A DNA stretch of 39,437 nt from Acidimicrobiaceae bacterium (GCA_027306585.1 DAHUZJ010000067.1:1-39437), one strand, 5' to 3'; shown: positions 24,149-32,972, counted from the stretch's first letter. Made by a program: numbers and translations. The notes: a model not told the origin generated them from the sequence alone.

Positions 24149-26011
24149 GTGCCGGCGATGCCCGCGCCATTTCCCGGTCACGGCCCAGTCGACCGGTCCT
24201 ACGACCCGTCGAGCCGGTGGTTCCAGCACGCCGTGTTCTACGAGGTGCTGGTGCGGGGCTTCTTCGACGGCAACGACGACGGCAGCGGCGACCTGCCGGG
24301 GCTGCGGGCCAAGCTCGACTACCTGCAATGGCTGGGCATCGACTGCCTGTGGCTGCTGCCGTTCCACCCGTCCCCGCTGCGTGACGGCGGCTACGACGTC
24401 AGCGACTTCTTCAACGTCCATCCCGACTACGGGTCGCTCGGGGACCTGGTGGGTCTCCTCGAGGACGCCCACCATCGGGGGATCCGGGTCATCGCCGACC
24501 TGGTCATGAACCACACGAGCGACCAGCACCCGTGGTTCGCCGAGTCCCGATCGTCCCGGACCAACCCGAAGGCCGACTGGTACGTGTGGAACGACGACGA
24601 CCAGCGCTGGCCCGAGGCGCGGGTGGTGTTCACCGACGTCGAGCGGTCCAACTGGACGTGGGACCACCAACGCGAGCAGTACTACTGGCATCGTTTCTAC
24701 TCGCACCAACCCGACCTCAACTACGCCAACCCCGAGGTCGCCGACGCCATGCTCGACCTGGTGCGCTTCTGGCTCGACCTGGGGCTCGACGGCTTCCGCC
24801 TCGACGCCGTCCCCTACCTGTTCCAGCGAGACGGAACGGCCGGCGAGCACCTTCCCGAGACCCACGCCTACGTGAAGCGCATCCGCAAGCAGCTGGAGGC
24901 CGACTACCCGGGGCGGATCCTGCTGGCCGAGGCCAACGGCTGGCCGGCCGACGTCGCCGACTACTTCGGCCACGGGGACGAGTGCCACCTGTGCTTCCAC
25001 TTCCCCCTCATGCCGCGCCTGTTCGCCTCGGTGCGCCGGGAGCAGCGCTACCCGGTGACCGAGATCCTGAGCCAGACCCCGGACATCCCCGACGGATGCC
25101 AGTGGGCCATCTTCCTGCGCAATCACGACGAGCTGAGCCTCGAGCAGGTGAGCGAGGAGGAGCGCGACTACCTCTTCGCCGAGTACGCCAAGGACCCCCG
25201 CATGAAGCGGCACATGGGCATCGGCCGGCGGCTCGCGCCCCTTCTCGACGGCGACCGCCGGCTGGCCGAGCTCCTGCACTCCCTCCTCCTGTCGCTGCCG
25301 GGCAGTCCCGTGCTCTACTACGGCGACGAGCTGCTGATGGGCGACAACATCTACCTCGGCGACCGGGACTCGGTCCGCACGCCCATGCAGTGGTCGCCCG
25401 ACCGCAACGCCGGCTTCTCGAAGGCGGACTTCGCCCAGCTGTACCTCCCGCCCCTCATGGACCCGGTGTACGGGTTCGGCGCGATCAACGTCGAGGCCCA
25501 GCTGCGCAGCCCCGGGTCCTTCCTGCACTGGCTCCGGGGGATGCTGGTGGAGCGGCGGTCGCTGCCGGTGCTCGGCGTCGGGGCGATGGACGTCCTCGGC
25601 TGCCCCAACCCCTCCGTGCTGGCCTACGTCCGCTGGGGCGAGGTGGCGGACGTGTCGCTCGTCGCTCCGCGGGGCCCAGGTCCACCGGCGGTGATGCCGA
25701 CAGCGGCGCCGGAGCCGGCGTGCCCGGACCAGGTCCTCGCCCGCACCGTCCCCGCCGGCAACGAGGAGGCGGCCGACAGCGCCGTCCACCGGTCGCAGGC
25801 GGTGCTGTGCGTCCACAACCTCTCTCGGTTCGCCCAGCCGGCGGAGCTCCACCTGGCGCGCTGGGCCGGGTGGCGGCCCGTCGAGGTGCTGGGCCGGGTG
25901 CCCTTCCCGGCGATCGGCGACGAGCCCTACACCATCAGCTTGGCCCCCTACGGGTACCTCTGGTTCGAGCTGGTCGACCAGATGCCGGTGCTGGAGGAGA
26001 CGGGCCGGTGA
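24149..26011 (+). CDS. treS: trehalose synthase (maltose alpha-D-glucosyltransferase)
   Basis: 620 residues, GH13 (beta/alpha)8 barrel. Motifs: VFYEVLVRGFFDGNDDGSGDLPG, VIADLVMNHTSDQHPWF, the nucleophile Asp219 in GFRLDAVPYLF, the acid/base Glu261 in LLAEANGWP and Asp327 in FLRNHDELSLE. The segment SPVLYYGDELLMGDNIYLGDRDSVRTPMQWS is highly typical of TreS. It interconverts trehalose and maltose. Before the C-terminal domain an insert (about residues 515-545, Ala/Pro/Glu-rich) interrupts the usual fold. GTG 24149 begins one base after the meaB stop; ATG 24158 is an alternative. It overlaps the following maltokinase-like gene (GTGA). Confidence 0.95.
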   Translation: MPAMPAPFPGHGPVDRSYDPSSRWFQHAVFYEVLVRGFFDGNDDGSGDLPGLRAKLDYLQWLGIDCLWLLPFHPSPLRDGGYDVSDFFNVHPDYGSLGDLVGLLEDAHHRGIRVIADLVMNHTSDQHPWFAESRSSRTNPKADWYVWNDDDQRWPEARVVFTDVERSNWTWDHQREQYYWHRFYSHQPDLNYANPEVADAMLDLVRFWLDLGLDGFRLDAVPYLFQRDGTAGEHLPETHAYVKRIRKQLEADYPGRILLAEANGWPADVADYFGHGDECHLCFHFPLMPRLFASVRREQRYPVTEILSQTPDIPDGCQWAIFLRNHDELSLEQVSEEERDYLFAEYAKDPRMKRHMGIGRRLAPLLDGDRRLAELLHSLLLSLPGSPVLYYGDELLMGDNIYLGDRDSVRTPMQWSPDRNAGFSKADFAQLYLPPLMDPVYGFGAINVEAQLRSPGSFLHWLRGMLVERRSLPVLGVGAMDVLGCPNPSVLAYVRWGEVADVSLVAPRGPGPPAVMPTAAPEPACPDQVLARTVPAGNEEAADSAVHRSQAVLCVHNLSRFAQPAELHLARWAGWRPVEVLGRVPFPAIGDEPYTISLAPYGYLWFELVDQMPVLEETGR

Positions 26012-27315
26012 CCGGGTCGCTCCGGGAGCCCGACGCCGAGCAGCGGGCGGCGTTGCAGCGGTTGGTGGCCGCCTGGGCCGGCCCCGGCGTGGCGGCGGCG
26101 GAGGACGTGGAGCTGGTGGACGTCGCGCTGCTCCACGACGGCCGGCCGGGGGTGGTCGACGTCCTTGCCCGCGTCGGCAACTGGTCGGGCGACGCGGGCG
26201 TCGAGCGCCCCGGCGACCGGCTGGTCCACGCCGTGCTGGGACTGCGGCGGCCCGGCGACGAGCTCCACGTCCTCGGGGCGCGCGAGGACCCGGTGCTCGG
26301 CCTGCTCGACGACGAGCACGGCCTGGCGGTGGTGGTGGACGGACTGCACGACGCCGACGTGGCCGAGCTGCTGCTGGTCGCCGTGGGCGGACCGGCGGAG
26401 GCCGGGCCGCCCACCGTGGAGCGGGAGGCGGCCCCGCCGCCGGGCCCTGTGCTCACCGTCTCGGTCGCCGAGGACGAGCACGACCCCGTCGTGGCCTTCG
26501 GCGAACGGTGCGCCTTGCGGGTGTTCCGCCGGCCCCGCCCCGGACCGCATCCGGGCGTCGCGCTCCTGGTGGCGCTGGACCGCGCCGGCTTCAACCACCT
26601 CCCGGCCCCGCTGGCCGTGTGGCGGCGTGGCGGCACGGATCTCGGGATCGTCGTCGAACGCCACGTGGGGGCGGCACCGGGCTGGGCGCTGGCGCTGGCG
26701 TCGCTCCGGGACCTGTGCGCCCGCAGCGGCAGCCCGGAGGAGGCCGGGGGTGACTTCGCCCCCGAAGCCCGGGCGCTCGGCACCATGGTCGGCCGGCTCC
26801 ACTTGGCGCTCGACGCCGCCTTCGGACGGCGCGCCGAGCCCGTCGCCACATGGGCGGCGGCGGTGGAGCCGGTGGCGGCGCTCGAGGGGGAGGCGGCGGC
26901 GGCGCTGCGGGCCCTGCGGTCCTCGCCGGCCCGGGCGCCGGCCATCCGCCTGCACGGCGATCTCCACCTGGGCCGGACCGCTCGCACCGACCAGGGCTGG
27001 ATCCTGGTCGACACCACACCGGGCGCCGAGCGGTACGGGTCGCCGCTCGCCGACGTGGCCGACGTGCTGTGGTCGTTCCATCACGCCGCCACCCTGACGG
27101 CGGCGCAGCTGGGCCGCGACCCGCTGGGGCACCCCGAGGCGGCGTCGAGCTGCGCGGCGTGGGAGGCACGCAACCGTCGGGCATTCGTGGCCGGGTACCT
27201 CTCGACGCCCGGCGTCGCCGGGCTGGTGCCGCCCGACCGGGAGGTCGTCGGGCAGCTGACCGCGCTCTTCGAGGCGGCGCGCGAGGCACGGGTGGCGGCG
27301 CGGGCCGAGCGGTGA
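26008..27315 (+). CDS. maltokinase-like protein (aminoglycoside-phosphotransferase fold), divergent
   Basis: 435 residues. Position after treS, coupled by a GTGA overlap, and the C-terminal IRLHGDLHLGRTARTDQGWILVD (about 313-335) mark it as a relative of maltokinase Mak, which phosphorylates maltose for the GlgE glucan pathway. The HGD catalytic Asp318 and Asp335 are kept. However, the family DFEGEP that contains the metal ligand is DTTPGAER here, and the kinase-type LKxFRR is LRVFRR, with Arg for the usual ATP-contacting Lys. The N-terminal cap is hard to align. It may be an active variant with altered nucleotide or substrate use, or a decaying enzyme. GlgE is not in the window. Confidence 0.72.
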   Translation: MTGSLREPDAEQRAALQRLVAAWAGPGVAAAEDVELVDVALLHDGRPGVVDVLARVGNWSGDAGVERPGDRLVHAVLGLRRPGDELHVLGAREDPVLGLLDDEHGLAVVVDGLHDADVAELLLVAVGGPAEAGPPTVEREAAPPPGPVLTVSVAEDEHDPVVAFGERCALRVFRRPRPGPHPGVALLVALDRAGFNHLPAPLAVWRRGGTDLGIVVERHVGAAPGWALALASLRDLCARSGSPEEAGGDFAPEARALGTMVGRLHLALDAAFGRRAEPVATWAAAVEPVAALEGEAAAALRALRSSPARAPAIRLHGDLHLGRTARTDQGWILVDTTPGAERYGSPLADVADVLWSFHHAATLTAAQLGRDPLGHPEAASSCAAWEARNRRAFVAGYLSTPGVAGLVPPDREVVGQLTALFEAAREARVAARAER

Positions 27316-27337
27316 CCGGCTGCGCGAGGCTCTGGGG

Positions 27338-28384
27338 ATGCGACTCGCCGTGCTCACCGGTGGGGGGGACTGCCCCGGCCTGAACGCGGTCATCCGCGCC
27401 GTGGTGGTGGCGGGAAGCCGCCTCCACGGGGACGAGGCCGTGGGGTACCTCGACGGCTGGCGGGGGGTGATGGAGCGGAGGAGCGTGCCGCTGCGGCCCT
27501 CGCGGGTCAACGGCCTCCTCGCCCGCGGGGGCACCGTGCTCGGCAGTTCGCGCACGAACCCCTTCGCCGCCGAGGAAGGGGCGGCCGCGGCGGTCCGCAA
27601 CCTCGCCGACGACGGCATCGACGCCCTCGTGGCCATCGGTGGGGACGACACCCTGGGCGTGGCCCTGCGCCTGGGCGGGCTCGGCGTGCGGGCCGTCGGC
27701 GTGCCCAAGACCATCGACAACGACTTGTCGGGGACCGAGGTGACGTTCGGGTTCCACACCGCCGTGCAGACCGCCACCGAGGCCATCGACCGGCTGCAGA
27801 CGACCGCCGAGTCGCACCACCGCGTGATCGTGTGCGAAGTGATGGGGCGCCACGTGGGCTGGATCGCCGCTTACGCCGGCATCGCCGGGGGAGCCGACGA
27901 GATCCTCGTCCCCGAGGTGGCGTTCGACCTGAGCGCGGTGTGCCAGCGCCTCATGCGCCGGCACGAGCGCGGCCGTTACTCGTCGGTGGTGGTCGTCTCC
28001 GAGGGGGCGCTCCCCGGCGGTGCCGACCGGGAGGCGGCGGTGGCCGCCACCTCGAGCGCCACCGTCGACCAGTTCGGGCACGCACGGCTGGGTGGTGTCG
28101 GCGCCTGGCTGGCCGAGCAGATCGAGGCGCAGACCGGGTTCGAGTCCCGCCACACCACGCTCGGCCACATCCAGCGGGGTGGCACGCCCACCGCATTCGA
28201 TCGCGTGCTCGCGACCCGCTTCGGCGTCGGCGCGGTGGCAGCCGTGCACGAGGGCGCCTTCGGCACGATGGTCGCGTACCAGGCGGGGCGCATCGTGCGC
28301 GTGCCGCTGGAGGAAGCGGTGGGCAAGCCCAAGCAGCTCGACCTCTCGCTGCTCGAGGAGGTTGCGGACCCCTTCCTCGGGTGA
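27338..28384 (+). CDS. pfp: 6-phosphofructokinase, predicted PPi-dependent
   Basis: 348 residues, PfkA superfamily. Motifs: LTGGGDCPGLNAVIRAVV, AIGGDDTLGVALRL, GVPKTIDNDLSGTEVTFGF with catalytic Asp127, CEVMGRHVGWIA, and HIQRGGTPTAFDR. The count from the Met places Asp at residue 104 and Lys at 124, the pair known from PPi-dependent enzymes; ATP-dependent PfkA has Gly at both. The closest pattern I recall is the actinobacterial PPi-PFK of Amycolatopsis methanolica. It would convert fructose-6-phosphate and PPi to fructose-1,6-bisphosphate reversibly. Its ATG follows GAGG and lies 22 bases after the maltokinase-like gene, so it is the end of the murA run. It converges on galT. Confidence 0.9.
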   Translation: MRLAVLTGGGDCPGLNAVIRAVVVAGSRLHGDEAVGYLDGWRGVMERRSVPLRPSRVNGLLARGGTVLGSSRTNPFAAEEGAAAAVRNLADDGIDALVAIGGDDTLGVALRLGGLGVRAVGVPKTIDNDLSGTEVTFGFHTAVQTATEAIDRLQTTAESHHRVIVCEVMGRHVGWIAAYAGIAGGADEILVPEVAFDLSAVCQRLMRRHERGRYSSVVVVSEGALPGGADREAAVAATSSATVDQFGHARLGGVGAWLAEQIEAQTGFESRHTTLGHIQRGGTPTAFDRVLATRFGVGAVAAVHEGAFGTMVAYQAGRIVRVPLEEAVGKPKQLDLSLLEEVADPFLG

Positions 28385-28406
28385 CGTCGAGCAGCTGGCG
28401 GGGCCG

Positions 28407-28444
28407 GCGTCAGCCGGCGGGGACCGCGTCAGCCGGCGGGGACC
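28407..28444. repeat. 19-bp tandem duplication at the galT 3' end
   Basis: Two copies of gcgtcagccggcggggacc (28407-28425, 28426-28444). The second copy contains the galT stop codon, and the first repeats it just downstream. The duplication therefore fell across the end of the gene without lengthening the protein. Confidence 0.85.
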
Positions 28445-29436
28445 GCCACCCGGAGCTGCTCGGCAGCCTGCTCGGGGTTGACGATGTTGATGGCGACGCC
28501 GGTGCCCATCTCGAACCCGGCGCGGGTGGTGGCCTTGGGCCAGACGTGGACGTGCCAGTGGTAGGGATCGTTCACTCGGTACGGCGCCGAGTGGAACACG
28601 ATGTTGTACGCCACGTCGCCGACGACGTCGCTCAGCTGGTGGAGGGTCGCCTTGAGGGCGAGCCCGATCGACACCAGGTCCTCGGTCGGGCTCCGGTAGA
28701 GGTGCGGCGTGTGGTCCCGAGGCACGATCAGCATCTCGTAGGGGGTGGCGCTCCAGAACGGGCAGATCACCACGCTGCGGCTGTCGGCGTAGATGACCCG
28801 GTGCCCCTCTGCCTCCTCCGCCTCGACGGTCGTGCAGAGCAGGCAGCTCTCGGCGAACCGGGCAAAGCGGGCCTGCTCCTCGGCCAGCTCGCGAGGGACG
28901 AACGACATCCCGAGCAGTTGGCCGTGGGGGTGCTCGACGGAGGCGCCCGCCTCCCGGCCGGAGTTCACGATGGCCTGGCTGTAGCGGAGCGTCGGGTGCT
29001 GGGAGTGCTCCTCGATGCGGTCGCGCAGCGCCGCCATCACGAGGCCCACCTGCTCGTTGGAGAGGCCCGACCACGAGACGTCGTGCTCAGGCGACAGGAT
29101 CAAGACCTCATGGATGCCGCCTGCCGAGGCCTGGGTGAACACCGGCCCCCTGTTGGTCACGACGAACGGCTCGTCCCCGGAGAACGCCGGATAGAGGTTG
29201 GGCACCACGCGGACCAGCCAACTTCCGGTGGGCCCATAGGTCTCGAGCGCCGGCGGGCTCGCCTCCTCGTGGCCCGGACAGAAGGGGCACGGGCGGCTCG
29301 TGTCCTCTTGGACCTGGGCCGAGCGGACGACGAACGCTGTCGGTCGTGCCGCTCGCCGGGTGCTGACGACGACCCAGCGTCCCGTCAGCGGGTCGAGCCG
29401 AAGCTGGTTGGCTGGGCCTGTCTCGCCGTCGAACAC
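28429..29436 (-). CDS. galT: galactose-1-phosphate uridylyltransferase
   Basis: 335 residues. Zinc-type CPFC (Cys50, Cys53), the GREAGASVEHPHGQLLG active site (HPHGQ, 169-173, nucleophilic His171), a second CLLC pair, and the C-terminal YHWHVHVWPK metal site. It moves UMP between UDP-glucose and galactose-1-phosphate in the Leloir pathway. No galK or galE is adjacent. The GTG start at 29436 is preceded by GGAG at nine bases. It converges on the phosphofructokinase gene, with a 44-base gap containing the 19-bp repeat. Confidence 0.94.
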   Translation of the reverse strand: MFDGETGPANQLRLDPLTGRWVVVSTRRAARPTAFVVRSAQVQEDTSRPCPFCPGHEEASPPALETYGPTGSWLVRVVPNLYPAFSGDEPFVVTNRGPVFTQASAGGIHEVLILSPEHDVSWSGLSNEQVGLVMAALRDRIEEHSQHPTLRYSQAIVNSGREAGASVEHPHGQLLGMSFVPRELAEEQARFARFAESCLLCTTVEAEEAEGHRVIYADSRSVVICPFWSATPYEMLIVPRDHTPHLYRSPTEDLVSIGLALKATLHQLSDVVGDVAYNIVFHSAPYRVNDPYHWHVHVWPKATTRAGFEMGTGVAINIVNPEQAAEQLRVAVPAG

Positions 29437-29513
29437 CTGTCCGCTCCATCGCCTGCCGACCGCCGGCCGGTGCCGGTGGTCTCCTACTGGCCCTCACGGT
29501 ACCGCTCCCGGGG

Positions 29514-29527
29514 GGTGCACATGCACC
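29514..29527. promoter_or_regulatory. palindrome GGTGCACATGCACC before the small membrane protein gene
   Basis: Six-base arms around CA, 13 bases before the ATG at 29541, in the 104-base gap divergent from galT. It may be a repressor site; I see no matching second copy in the window. Confidence 0.35.
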
Positions 29528-29540
29528 ACGGACGGGGCCG

Positions 29541-30005
29541 ATGAAGGGCCAACCGGACGGCGCCCTCTTCGACGCGGTCCTCTTGCTGCACGTGGCGGCC
29601 GCGCTCGTGGCGGTGGGGGTCCTCGCGACGGGCGCCGTGACGGCGGTGCGGCTCGTGCGGGCGGGCGGAGGCCCGGTCCCACCCGGGGTGCAGCGGTACT
29701 TCGCCCCGGGCACCAACTGGGCAGGGCGGACGCTCTACGCCGTGCCGGTCCTCGGTCTCGCCCTCGTCGAGTTGTCGGGCGGGCACTTCGGGTTCGGTGA
29801 CGCGTGGGTGCTCACCGGTATCGGCCTCTGGGTGGCGGCCGCCCTGGTGGCCGAGCGGATGGTCTGGCGGACCGAGCGCCAGGTCCAGGGCGACCTCGCG
29901 GCGGGCGCCGACCCGGGCCCGGCCGCCCGGCGGCTGTACCTGTCGTCGTTCGCCGTGCTGGCGATCCTCCTCGCGGCCTTCGTCGTCATGTTCGTCCAAC
30001 CCTGA
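29541..30005 (+). CDS. small integral membrane protein (DUF2269-like)
   Basis: 154 residues with four hydrophobic segments: LLLHVAAALVAVGVLATGAV, TLYAVPVLGLALVELSG, WVLTGIGLWVAAALVAERMV, and SSFAVLAILLAAFVVMFV at the end. The layout resembles small four-helix membrane proteins such as the DUF2269 group; I have no function for it. It is divergent from galT and converges on the sulfur locus. Confidence 0.75.
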   Translation: MKGQPDGALFDAVLLLHVAAALVAVGVLATGAVTAVRLVRAGGGPVPPGVQRYFAPGTNWAGRTLYAVPVLGLALVELSGGHFGFGDAWVLTGIGLWVAAALVAERMVWRTERQVQGDLAAGADPGPAARRLYLSSFAVLAILLAAFVVMFVQP

Positions 30006-30047
30006 GGTGGACCGGTCCGCCGCAGCCCTCGGGGGTGGCGGCGGACC

Positions 30048-30689
30048 TCAGGGCTCGCCGGTCGGCGGCGGCTCGCCGGTCGCCTCCGCCAGGAGGCGGC
30101 GTGCAGCGTCGAGGTGCCCGTCGCGGACCGCGGCGGGGAGCGGCCCGTCGAGCAGCCGCTGCCAGTCGACCGACTCGGTCGGGCGCCCGGTGGCCTGCAG
30201 CCGGCGCCGGACCTCGTCCAGCAGGTCGGCCAGTGGTGCCAAGCCGTCGCCGAGGGTAGCTGCAATACGACGACGGAGCCACGTCGCCAGGGCGGGACTG
30301 GCGCCGCCCGTGGACACGGCCACGGTGACCCGGCCGTCCCGGTGCACGGACGGCAGCAGGAACGTGCAGTTCGCCACGTCGTCGGCGCTGTTCACCCAGA
30401 TGCCGGCCGCCTCGGCGTCCTCGGCCACCGCTCCGTCGACGCCCGGGGCGCCGGTCGCCGTCACCACCAGCCGGTAGCCAGCGGCCTCGCCCCGGTGGTA
30501 GGGGCGGCGGTGGACCTCCACGCCGAGGTCGTCGATCGTGGCGAGGACCTCGGGGGCCACGACCGTGACCCGTGCCCCGCTCGCGACGAGCCCGGCGACC
30601 TTGCGGGCCGCCACTCGCCCGCCGCCGACGACCAGGCAGGGCCGGCCGGCGACGATCAGGCTGACCGGGTAGGGAGTCGGGTGGCGCAC
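30048..30689 (-). CDS. sirC: precorrin-2 dehydrogenase/sirohydrochlorin ferrochelatase (siroheme synthase N-domain)
   Basis: 213 residues. YPVSLIVAGRPCLVVGGGRVAARKVAGLVASGARVTVVAPE is the NAD-binding start of the CysG N-domain/Met8/SirC family. WVNSADDVANCTFLLPSVHRDGRVTVAVSTGGASPALATWLRRRI carries the Asp (in SADD) linked to dehydrogenase/chelatase chemistry. It makes sirohydrochlorin, and perhaps inserts iron to give siroheme. The uroporphyrinogen methyltransferase domain is absent and must be separate. GTG 30689 follows the cysN stop by seven bases, so it is the third gene of cysDN-sirC. Siroheme is needed by the sulfite reductase at 33772. Confidence 0.9.
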   Translation of the reverse strand: MRHPTPYPVSLIVAGRPCLVVGGGRVAARKVAGLVASGARVTVVAPEVLATIDDLGVEVHRRPYHRGEAAGYRLVVTATGAPGVDGAVAEDAEAAGIWVNSADDVANCTFLLPSVHRDGRVTVAVSTGGASPALATWLRRRIAATLGDGLAPLADLLDEVRRRLQATGRPTESVDWQRLLDGPLPAAVRDGHLDAARRLLAEATGEPPPTGEP

Positions 30690-30696
30690 GGGCGGC

Positions 30697-31992
30697 TCAC
30701 CCGGCCGCCAGCTCCGGCGGCCCGACCATCCCGGCGGCGATGGTGGCGTTGGTGGCTTCGTCGACCAGCACGAAGCTGCCGGTGATGCGGTCGCGCCGGT
30801 AGGCGTCGACGGCCAAGGGCACGGCGGTCTCGAGCCGGACCACGCCGATGTCGTTGTCCGCCAGCTCGTCCGCAGGGACCAGCTCGAGGTCGTTGACATC
30901 GAGGCGATGGGCGATGGCGGTCACCCGGGCCGGCGTCGTACGGGTGGTGTGCTTGACCCGCAGCCGCTCTCCCACGCGCAACGGCCGCTCGGCGAACCAG
31001 CACACCGTGGCTTCGAGCTCGGTGACCACCGCCGGCAGGTCACCCGCCGCCGCCAGCAGGTCGCCCCGGGACACGTCGAGATCGTCGGCGAGCGTCACCG
31101 ACACGGAGAGCCCGGGCGGTGCGCCGTCGACCGGGCCGTCGAACGTCTCGATCGCCGTCACGACGGTGGGACGGCCCGCGGGGAGCACGACCACCGTGTC
31201 ACCGGCGTGGAGCGGGGCGCCGTTGACCATCCCGGCGTAGGACCGGCCGCCACCCGGCCGGCGCAGGACCCACTGGACGGCCAAGCGAGCGGCGCCACCG
31301 TGCCCGGCCCAGCCGCCGGCCGGCGCCGCTTCGAGCGCGGCCAGCACGGTGGGGCCGTCGTACCACGGTGCGGCGTCGCCCGGCTCCACCACGTTGTCGC
31401 CGTGGAGGGCGGACACGGGGACCACCTCGCAGGAGCGCACTCCGAGGCGGTCGGCCAGCGCCACCATGTCGCCGGCCACCTTGCGGTAGGCCGCGTCGTC
31501 CCAGTCGACCAGGTCCATCTTGTTGGCTGCCACGACGAAATGGTCCACGCCCAGGAGCGCGGCGATGCAGGCGTGACGCCGGGTCTGCTCCCGCAGGCCG
31601 TTGACGACGTCGACGACCACCAGGGCCAGGTCCGCGGTCGACGCACCCGTGGCCATGTTGCGCGTGTACTGGACGTGGCCTGGGCAGTCGGCGATGACGA
31701 ACTTCCGAGTGGGGGTGGCGGCGTACCGGTACGCGACGTCGATGGTGATGCCCTGGTCACGCTCGGCCCGAAGGCCGTCGGTGACGAAGGACAGGTCGAG
31801 CTCGCCGAGCCCCCGGCGGGCCGAGGCGTCGGCCACGGCGGCGACTTGGTCGTCGAAGAGCTGCCGGGTGTCGAACAGGAGGCGGCCGATGAGGGTGGAC
31901 TTGCCGTCGTCGACGGAGCCGACGGCGGCGAGGCGCAGCAGGTCCATGGCTCCCGGCGCCGTCCCCACCGGCCCGGACACGGGCGACGTCAT
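30697..31992 (-). CDS. cysN: sulfate adenylyltransferase, GTPase subunit
   Basis: 431 residues, close to a stand-alone CysN, so no fused APS kinase (CysC) domain. Elongation-factor-like GTPase motifs: GSVDDGKST (25-33), the switch region RDQGITIDVAYRY, DCPGH (102-106) and NKMD (157-160). Two beta-barrel domains follow. With CysD it makes APS from ATP and sulfate, with GTP hydrolysis driving the reaction. The start lies two bases after the cysD stop. Confidence 0.95.
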   Translation of the reverse strand: MTSPVSGPVGTAPGAMDLLRLAAVGSVDDGKSTLIGRLLFDTRQLFDDQVAAVADASARRGLGELDLSFVTDGLRAERDQGITIDVAYRYAATPTRKFVIADCPGHVQYTRNMATGASTADLALVVVDVVNGLREQTRRHACIAALLGVDHFVVAANKMDLVDWDDAAYRKVAGDMVALADRLGVRSCEVVPVSALHGDNVVEPGDAAPWYDGPTVLAALEAAPAGGWAGHGGAARLAVQWVLRRPGGGRSYAGMVNGAPLHAGDTVVVLPAGRPTVVTAIETFDGPVDGAPPGLSVSVTLADDLDVSRGDLLAAAGDLPAVVTELEATVCWFAERPLRVGERLRVKHTTRTTPARVTAIAHRLDVNDLELVPADELADNDIGVVRLETAVPLAVDAYRRDRITGSFVLVDEATNATIAAGMVGPPELAAG

Positions 31993-31994
31993 GC

Positions 31995-32936
31995 CTAGAA
32001 GTACCCTTCCCGCTTGCGGTCCTCCATGGCCGTCTCCGAGAAGCGGTCGTCGGCACGGGTCGCCCCTCGCTCCGACACCCGCGATGCCGCCACCTCGGCC
32101 ACGATCTCATCCAGCGTGGTGGCGTGCGAGCGCACCGCACCGGTGCACGTGGCATCGCCCACCGTGCGGAAGCGCACCGTCTCGGTGGCCGCATCTTCGC
32201 CCGGCACCGGCCGGACCCACTGGCTCACGGCCAGCAGCATGCCGTCGCGCTCGAGCACGGGACGGCGGTGGGCGTAGTAGATCGACGGCAGCTCGATGCC
32301 CTCCCGGGCGATGTACTGCCAGATGTCGAGCTCGGTCCAGTCCGACAAGGGGAACGCCCGGAGGTGCTCGCCGGGCCGCACTCGCCCTTGGTACAGGTGC
32401 CACAGCTCCGGCCGCTGCCGCTTGGGATCCCACTGGCCGAAGGCGTCGCGGAACGAGAGCACGCGCTCTTTGGCGCGAGCCTTGTCCTCGTCGCGCCGGG
32501 CGCCACCGAAGCAGGCGTCGAAGGAGTGCTCGGCGATCGCGTCGAGGAGGGTCGTGGTCTGCAGGCGGTTCCGGCTGGCGCCGGGGCCGGGGTCGACCAC
32601 GCGGCCACGGTCGATCGACTCCTGCACGCTGGCGACGAGGAGCCGCTCGCCCAGCTCGGTGATCCTGCGGTCACGGAACTCGATGACCTCGGCGAAGTTG
32701 TGGCCGGTGTCCACGTGGAGCACCGGGAACGGGAAGCCCGCCGGTCGGAAGGCCTTCACCGCCAAGTGCAGCAGGACGGCGGAGTCCTTGCCGCCGCTGA
32801 ACAGCAGCACGGGTCGCTCCGACTCCGCCGCCACCTCGCGCAGCACGAAGACGGCGTGCGACTCGAGCAGGTCGAGGTGGTCGACGGACCGCCCGAGGCT
32901 GCCTGCGCTACCGGTGGACATGTGCGTGGTCGACAT
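31995..32936 (-). CDS. cysD: sulfate adenylyltransferase, catalytic subunit
   Basis: 313 residues. PP-loop LLFSGGKDSAVLLHL, then PVLHVDTGHNFAEVIEFRD, FGGARRDEDKARAKER and the C-terminal RFRTVGDATCTGAVRS and MEDRKREGYF. These are standard CysD signatures (N-type ATP pyrophosphatase). It forms the CysDN complex that activates sulfate. I prefer ATG 32936, five bases after AGGA, over ATG 32948. The gene is divergent from cysH across a short region with a 7+7+7 palindrome. Confidence 0.95.
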   Translation of the reverse strand: MSTTHMSTGSAGSLGRSVDHLDLLESHAVFVLREVAAESERPVLLFSGGKDSAVLLHLAVKAFRPAGFPFPVLHVDTGHNFAEVIEFRDRRITELGERLLVASVQESIDRGRVVDPGPGASRNRLQTTTLLDAIAEHSFDACFGGARRDEDKARAKERVLSFRDAFGQWDPKRQRPELWHLYQGRVRPGEHLRAFPLSDWTELDIWQYIAREGIELPSIYYAHRRPVLERDGMLLAVSQWVRPVPGEDAATETVRFRTVGDATCTGAVRSHATTLDEIVAEVAASRVSERGATRADDRFSETAMEDRKREGYF

Positions 32937-32972
32937 CCCGTTCCTCATCGGCCGGTCCGGGCCGGCCCTAAA

